NCBI GenBank assembly: GCA_031404155.1
Contig: JANNGZ010000186.1
Coordinates: 1-12,495, forward strand
Direction of reading: 5' to 3'
Source: JANNGZ01 sp031404155
GTDB taxonomy: Bacteria; Pseudomonadota; Gammaproteobacteria; Burkholderiales; Burkholderiaceae_C
DNA length: 12,495 nucleotides
The notes beneath the pieces are model-generated. The model saw only the letters and a list, made by a program, of their open reading frames with translations. It was not told the origin of the DNA and ran no database searches. Below are positions 7,565-12,495 of the stretch, in pieces. Each line of letters starts with the position of its first letter. The first letter of the stretch is position 1. The position numbers were made by a program, and so were the translations under genes.

Positions 7565-8671
7565 ATGGGCCGCCGCGCAACGACGGGCTGCTCCGAGAGG
7601 CTGCAACGCCATTGGTGGGCCGCGCCCGGCGCGCCTGTTCCCCTGTCACATCGTGTACTCGACCTGGCGTTGCGGCCGCTGTCATGGTTCTACGCCGCGC
7701 TCGTCACGTTGCGGCGCGGCGCCTACGCCGCGGGGCTGATGCGGCGCCATCGCCTGGGTGTGCCGGTGGTCGTCGTCGGCAACCTGATCGTCGGCGGCGC
7801 GGGCAAGACGCCGACCACGCTGGCGCTGGTGCGCCTTTTGCGCTCTGCGGGTTGGACGCCGGGTGTGGTGTCGCGTGGCCATGGCCGCAGCGGAGCCGGC
7901 GTCGTCGCGGTGAAGGCCGATTCGCGGCCCCGAGATGTGGGCGACGAGCCGCTGCTGCTGCACCTGAAATCGGGAGCGCCTGTGGTCGTGGGCGTCGACC
8001 GCGTCGCGGCAGCGCGTGAGCTGCTGGCGCAACACCCGAGTGTCGACCTGATCATTGCCGACGATGGTTTGCAGCACCTGCGCCTGGCGCGTGATGTCGA
8101 AGTGATCGTGTTCGACGAGCGCGGCGCGGGCAATGGCCGTCTGCTACCGGCCGGGCCCTTGCGCGAACCCCTGCCGGCGAAGGTGTCGGCGCCATCCTTG
8201 GTGCTGTACAACGCCGCCGCACCGAGCACCACGCTGCCCGGTGCGCTGGCCCAACGAAGCCTCGGCGCGCTGTTGCCTCTCGCCGCCTGGTGGCGCGGTG
8301 AAGCACCGCCGGCGCAAAGCTGGGCTGCATTGCCGTCGCGGCGCCTGCTTGCGGTGGCCGGGGTCGCGGCACCCGAGCGCTTCTTCACCATGCTGGAAGC
8401 GCGTGGCCTGCAAATCGAACGCCTGCAGTTGCCGGACCATCACGACTTCGCCGCGCTGCCCTGGCCCGCGGGCACCGCTGACGTGGTGCTCACCGAAAAG
8501 GACGCCGTGAAACTGGACCCCGAGCGGGTGGGCGGCGCGCGTGTCTGGGTGGCGAGGCTAGACTTCACGCTCGACGCCGCATTCACCGCCGCGCTGCTTG
8601 CATGTCTTCCGCCAAGGCGGCCTGCCCACCCACCGCCGCGCCCCACTCGAAAAGGACACCCAGCATCATGA
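7565..8671 (+). CDS. lpxK: Tetraacyldisaccharide 4'-kinase
   Basis: Phosphorylates the 4' position of the lipid A disaccharide precursor to give lipid IVA at the cytoplasmic face of the inner membrane. The 368 residues contain an N-terminal membrane-associated helix (about 31-58, LDLALRPLSWFYAALV), the P-loop GNLIVGGAGKTPT (72-84), VVSRGHGRSG, GDEPLLL (126-132), ADDGLQHLRL (165-174), LLPAGPLREP, LPDHHDF (289-295) and TEKDAVKL (310-317), all typical. The C-terminus carries an extra Pro/Arg-rich tail of about 20 residues. ATG 7565 is chosen; TTG at 7550 is possible, and neither has a clear ribosome-binding site. The stop overlaps the next start as ATGA (8668-8671). Confidence 0.95.
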   Translation: MGRRATTGCSERLQRHWWAAPGAPVPLSHRVLDLALRPLSWFYAALVTLRRGAYAAGLMRRHRLGVPVVVVGNLIVGGAGKTPTTLALVRLLRSAGWTPGVVSRGHGRSGAGVVAVKADSRPRDVGDEPLLLHLKSGAPVVVGVDRVAAARELLAQHPSVDLIIADDGLQHLRLARDVEVIVFDERGAGNGRLLPAGPLREPLPAKVSAPSLVLYNAAAPSTTLPGALAQRSLGALLPLAAWWRGEAPPAQSWAALPSRRLLAVAGVAAPERFFTMLEARGLQIERLQLPDHHDFAALPWPAGTADVVLTEKDAVKLDPERVGGARVWVARLDFTLDAAFTAALLACLPPRRPAHPPPRPTRKGHPAS

Positions 8672-8859
8672 CCCTGGACCATCGCCTGATCGATCTGCTG
8701 GTCTGCCCGGTGTGCAAGGGGCCGCTGCAGATGCATCGCGACGACGCCTCGCGCCCGATCGAGCTCGTCTGCCCCGCCGACCGGCTTGCCTTTCCGATAC
8801 GCGACGGCATCCCGGTGATGCTCGAGCCGGAAGCGCGCCAACTTGACCCTCAGGCCTAG
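8668..8859 (+). CDS. Trm112/YcaR family small zinc-ribbon-like protein
   Basis: A 63-residue protein of the Trm112p/UPF0434 (YcaR) family. The sequence runs LIDLLVCPVCKGPL, then IELVCPADRLAFPIRDGIPVML, the standard pattern. Three cysteines remain (Cys13, Cys16, Cys35); the fourth zinc ligand of eukaryotic Trm112 is replaced by the DRLAFPI stretch, as in most proteobacterial members. In eukaryotes and archaea the family activates methyltransferases; in bacteria the role is not settled. The gene sits between lpxK and kdsB, as also in E. coli, hinting at a link to lipopolysaccharide synthesis. ATG 8668 overlaps the lpxK stop by 4 bases. An upstream in-frame ATG (8602) lies inside lpxK and is not used. 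Confidence 0.93.
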   Translation: MTLDHRLIDLLVCPVCKGPLQMHRDDASRPIELVCPADRLAFPIRDGIPVMLEPEARQLDPQA

Positions 8860-8865
8860 GAGTGA

Positions 8866-9040
8866 ATCTCCCCCGATGCGGCTTCGCCGCTCCCCCCTCA
8901 AGGGGGCCGAGGTACGCGGCTCCAAGCCGACCCGCGTCGGCTTGGACGGGCCGAGGAATGGCCGTGTCTCGCGGCCATGCGGCCTGCGAGGCCCGCCAGC
9001 AGCCTGGCGGAGCCAGTTCCGCGGCGGTTGCTGGGTCTCG
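8866..9040. repeat. Cluster of GC-rich hairpins, REP/BIME-like extragenic element
   Basis: Between trm112 and kdsB there are at least four back-to-back palindromes: GCGGC/GCCGC (8878-8890), CCCCC-TCAA-GGGGG (8893-8906), a perfect 10-bp stem TCCAAGCCGA/TCGGCTTGGA (8921-8930/8937-8946), and ATGGCCG/CGGCCAT (8958-8964/8972-8978). Weaker pairing follows (GCCAG/CTGGC about 8995-9008). Motifs of the type CCCCCTCAAGGGGG recur between genes in many Burkholderiales genomes as I remember them. The block stays open in the kdsB frame, so it can be mistaken for an N-terminal extension. It may form a strong RNA structure within the operon transcript. Confidence 0.7.
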
Positions 9041-9082
9041 GTTGCGCACCTTGCGATCGCAGCGCGGCATGGGCCTGATGCG

Positions 9083-9841
9083 GTGCATTTTCACGTCCTG
9101 ATCCCAGCGCGCCTGGCGTCGACACGGCTGTCCAAAAAGCCGCTGGCCGATATCGCCGGCGTGCCGATGGTGGTGCAGGTGGCGCGGCGCGCGGCGGCAT
9201 CGTCGGCGCTTCAGGTTGTGGTCGCGGCGGACCATGCCTCCATCGTCGACGCCTGCACCGAGCACGGCGTGCGCGCCCTGCTCACCCGCGCCGACCATGC
9301 CAGCGGCAGCGACCGGCTGGCCGAAGCCTGCGAGCAACTCGAACTGGATGGCGACGACGCGGTGCTCAATGTGCAGGGCGACGAGCCGCTGATCGAGCCC
9401 GCGCTGATCGATGCCTGCGCCCGCCTCCTTGACGAGAGCCGCGACTGCGTGATGAGCACCGCGGCGCACGCCATCGAAAATGTCGCCGACTTTCTCAACC
9501 CCAACGTCGTCAAGGTGGTCCTCGACGCGCAGTCCCGCGCGCTGTACTTCAGCCGCGCGCCGATGCCGTGGTGGCGCGACGGCTTTGCGAGCGGCATCGC
9601 CGCGCTGCCCGCACCCGCACCCTTGCGGCATGTCGGGCTGTACGGCTACCGCGCCGGATTTCTGCGCCGGTTTCCCACGCTGGCCGCGGCGCCTCTGGAA
9701 ACGACCGAAGCGCTCGAACAGCTTCGCGTGCTCTGGCATGGCGAGCGCATCGCGGTGCATGTCAGCGCCGCGGCGCCCGCGCCGGGCGTGGACACGCCGC
9801 AAGACCTGGAGCGGGTGCGCGCGATTTTCCGCCAGCGTTGA
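9083..9841 (+). CDS. kdsB: 3-deoxy-manno-octulosonate cytidylyltransferase (CMP-Kdo synthetase)
   Basis: Activates Kdo with CTP to CMP-Kdo for the lipopolysaccharide inner core, in the cytoplasm. The 252 residues (usual length about 250) show the nucleotide-binding start VLIPARLASTRLSKKPLADI, DHASGSDRLAEA (71-82), the Mg/CTP loop NVQGDEPLI (96-104), FSRAPMPW (156-163), HVGLYGYR, and GVDTPQDLERV near the end. GTG at 9083 gives exactly the family N-terminus; the in-frame reading upstream runs through the hairpin repeat and has no protein character. No strong ribosome-binding site is seen. The gene is separated from trm112 by 223 bases and from adk by 145 bases, so promoters could exist in either gap. 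Confidence 0.95.
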   Translation: MHFHVLIPARLASTRLSKKPLADIAGVPMVVQVARRAAASSALQVVVAADHASIVDACTEHGVRALLTRADHASGSDRLAEACEQLELDGDDAVLNVQGDEPLIEPALIDACARLLDESRDCVMSTAAHAIENVADFLNPNVVKVVLDAQSRALYFSRAPMPWWRDGFASGIAALPAPAPLRHVGLYGYRAGFLRRFPTLAAAPLETTEALEQLRVLWHGERIAVHVSAAAPAPGVDTPQDLERVRAIFRQR

Positions 9842-9937
9842 GCTGCGCTTTTGCGCCACGGCGACGGCCTGCAACGTCCGCCGCGCACGTCGGATCCGCG
9901 AGGGCCGCATGTTATTCTCACCGCGGCATTTTTCGCA

Positions 9938-9959
9938 GCGCGCGCTATGTTGCGCGCGC
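9938..9959 (+). repeat. GC hairpin in the adk leader
   Basis: GCGCGCGC occurs at 9938-9945 and again at 9952-9959. Each is self-complementary, and together they form an 8-bp stem with the loop TATGTT. It ends 27 bases before the adk ATG and 12 bases before its GAGG. A -10-like TATTCT (9913-9918) lies just upstream, so the hairpin would be near the 5' end of an adk transcript. A regulatory role is not shown. Confidence 0.4.
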
Positions 9960-9986
9960 CCGCAGACCCCAACGACGAGGAAGCCG

Positions 9987-10640
9987 ATGAGACTCATCCT
10001 GCTCGGAGCGCCCGGCGCCGGCAAGGGCACCCAGGCCGCCTACATTTGTCGCCGCTACGGCATTCCGCAGGTGTCCACCGGCGACATGCTCCGCGCTGCG
10101 GTCAAGGCGGGCACGCCATTGGGGCTTGAAGCCAAGAAGGTGATGGACTCGGGCCGCCTGGTGGGCGACGAGATCATCATCGGCCTGGTCAAGGAGCGCA
10201 TCGCGCAGCCCGACTGTGCGAACGGCTTTCTCTTCGACGGCTTCCCGCGCACCCTCCCGCAGGCCGAGGCGATGCGCAGTGCCGGCGTCAAGCTCGACGT
10301 GGTGCTCGAGATCGACGTGCCCGACTCGGCGATCATCGAGCGCATGAGCGGCCGGCGAGTGCATATGGCCTCGGGCCGCACCTACCACGTCAAGTTCAAC
10401 CCGCCCAAGGTGGCCGGCAAGGACGATGCCACCGGCGAAGACCTGATCCAGCGCGACGACGACCAGGAAGAAACCGTGCGCAAGCGCCTGGACGTCTATC
10501 AAAAGCAAACCCGCCCACTGGTCGAGTACTACGCGCAGTGGAGCGCCAGCGGCGACGCCCAGGCGCCACGCTGCGTGCGCATCGACGGCACCGGCAGCGT
10601 CGACGAGATCACGGCGCGCGCGCAACAAGCACTCGGCTGA
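9987..10640 (+). CDS. adk: Adenylate kinase
   Basis: Interconverts ATP + AMP and 2 ADP in the cytoplasm. The 217 residues are the long bacterial form: P-loop GAPGAGKGTQ (7-16), AMP-binding STGDMLRAA (30-38), FLFDGFPRTLPQAEAM (81-96), and a full LID domain from GRRVHMASGRTYH to DLIQRDDDQEETVRKRL. The LID has no cysteine cluster, so it is the non-zinc type, as in E. coli. ATG 9987 has GAGG seven bases upstream. It follows kdsB after 145 bases and precedes the SDR gene by 116 bases. Confidence 0.98.
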   Translation: MRLILLGAPGAGKGTQAAYICRRYGIPQVSTGDMLRAAVKAGTPLGLEAKKVMDSGRLVGDEIIIGLVKERIAQPDCANGFLFDGFPRTLPQAEAMRSAGVKLDVVLEIDVPDSAIIERMSGRRVHMASGRTYHVKFNPPKVAGKDDATGEDLIQRDDDQEETVRKRLDVYQKQTRPLVEYYAQWSASGDAQAPRCVRIDGTGSVDEITARAQQALG

Positions 10641-10741
10641 TTTCGCGCCTGCGCGGTCGAGCGCTCGGCCACAAACCGCAAGACGGCGGCGAGTACCGCG
10701 AACACGACCGGCCACCCGCGCGCGGCCCCGGCATTCAACTC

Positions 10742-10747
10742 GAGGAG
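10742..10747 (+). promoter_or_regulatory. Strong ribosome-binding site of the SDR gene
   Basis: GAGGAG lies nine bases before the ATG at 10757 and fixes the start, excluding longer in-frame readings that reach back into adk. Confidence 0.8.
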
Positions 10748-10756
10748 CAGACCCCC

Positions 10757-11511
<755 letters not shown>

Positions 11512-11515
<4 letters not shown>

Positions 11516-12495
11516 CCCGCATCGCGCCGGACCCGCGCCTGCTCAAGGCGCACGAACACGCCCGCACGGGCGATGCCCTGCGCGCGGAAATGCTCTACCT
11601 GGCGGTGTTGCGCGACGAAGCGCAAAACGCCGACGCGGCACGTGCGGTGTCCTTGCTCGCCACGCAGCGAGGCGACCTCGACCGCGCGCACGAGTACCTG
11701 AACCTGGCCTTGCGCGCAAAGCCCGCCGACCCGACGCTGCGCCTGGAGATGGCCCAGCTGTTGTGGCAGCGCGAGCAGCCCGAGGCCGCTGCCGGCGTCT
11801 TGATGGCGCTCGTGGCCGAGCAACCCGGCCAGCCGATGGCGTGGCTGCTGCTCGGCCAGGTCCGCGAATCGCTCGGCGACATGCTCGGCGCGATGAAGGC
11901 CTGGTACCAGGCGGTGAGCTGGGCGCAGAAAACCGGGCACTGGATGGACCGCAACTCCACCGACCCCGCCATTGTCGAGCTGGTCATGGCCAACATCGAA
12001 AAACTGCGGCTGGGCCGGCGCCAGCATCTGCTGGACGCCTTCAGCGCCTTGCGTGCCGAGCACGGCGCCAGCGCCGTTTCCCGGGTCGACCGCGCCCTGT
12101 TCGGCTACCTCGGCGAGTTGAATGCCACACCGCCCGACCCGCGCCAGCGGCCCAAGTTCCTCTACTTCCCAGGCCTTGTCGACGCCCCCTACCACGACCC
12201 GATGCTGCAGCCCTGGGCGCCCCGGCTGCAGGCGGCCTGGACCGAGCTGCGCGACGAAGCCAATGCGCTCCTTGCAAACCAGCAGAACTTCGAGAGCTTT
12301 CTCGGTTTGAAGCCCGGCGAACGCAAGGACGACTACGTTAGCGGCTCCGCGCCCAACCCGGCGTGGGACGCCTTCTTCTTCTACCGGCACAGCGAACGCT
12401 TCGACGCCAACCATGCCCGGTGCCCGAAGACCAGTGCGCTGCTCGAGTCGATCGAACTCTGCCGCGTCGACCACCAGGCGCCCGAGGTGTGCTTC
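11512..12495 (+). CDS. TPR-containing aspartyl/asparaginyl beta-hydroxylase-like protein (partial, 3' end outside window)
   Basis: 328 codons are present and the frame is open at the right edge. Residues 10 to about 140 form helical TPR-like repeats (LKAHEHARTGDALRAEMLYL, LDRAHEYLNLALRAKPADP, AWLLLGQVRESLGDMLGAM). From about 213 comes the start of the aspartyl/asparaginyl beta-hydroxylase domain, KFLYFPGLVDAPYHDP, followed by WDAFFFYRHSERFDANHARCPKTSALL. The window ends at APEVCF, just before the expected iron- and 2-oxoglutarate-binding HxD...H region, so catalytic competence cannot be judged. Members are cytoplasmic Fe(II)/2-oxoglutarate oxygenases acting on proteins or, in some bacteria, lipids. 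GTG 11512 gives a GTGA overlap with the SDR stop; the next in-frame Met is at residue 27. The pairing may reflect co-expression only. Confidence 0.85.

Noticed and set aside
8666..10030. 454-residue minus-strand frame opposite trm112 and kdsB
   Set aside because: Antisense of conserved genes and of the hairpin block; no recognisable domain.

Overview
The window looks like ordinary chromosomal backbone of a high-GC betaproteobacterium, most likely in the order Burkholderiales (Rubrivivax, Leptothrix or Methylibium-like). This rests on protein character and on gene order remembered from that group (icd/csp/clpS/clpA, and exbB-exbD-lpxK-trm112-kdsB-adk), not on a database search. Base composition looks uniform by eye, and no phage, transposon, CRISPR, tRNA or rRNA was seen.

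Left part (1-3000): on the minus strand lies a clpS-clpA pair, with clpA cut by the window edge and the two genes sharing a 4-base ATGA overlap. Further right, also on the minus strand, is icd (NADP isocitrate dehydrogenase). Between them a plus-strand relic of a cold-shock protein gene has lost the front of its domain. Middle part (3100-4790): three plus-strand genes encode a tiny exported Ala/Lys-rich repeat protein followed by a clear terminator, an exported DUF192 protein, and a five-helix membrane protein related to the membrane half of urate hydroxylase PuuD, followed by two tandem terminators. xseA (exonuclease VII large subunit) then runs toward them on the minus strand.

Right part (6480-12495): everything is on the plus strand. 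exbB-exbD-lpxK-trm112 are tightly packed. A hairpin-rich repeat block of about 220 bases precedes kdsB, and adk follows. Together they join an energy-transducing inner-membrane motor with two steps of lipid A/Kdo synthesis and nucleotide homeostasis. Next come an HSD10-like short-chain dehydrogenase and, overlapping it by 4 bases, a TPR-containing aspartyl/asparaginyl beta-hydroxylase-type protein cut by the right edge.

I do not see a new multi-gene system. The items most worth a second look are the broken csp gene, the repeat block inside the lipopolysaccharide gene cluster, a perfect inverted repeat just upstream of icd, a pair of near-DnaA boxes in the xseA-exbB gap, the small Ala/Lys repeat protein, and the stand-alone PuuD-like membrane protein.
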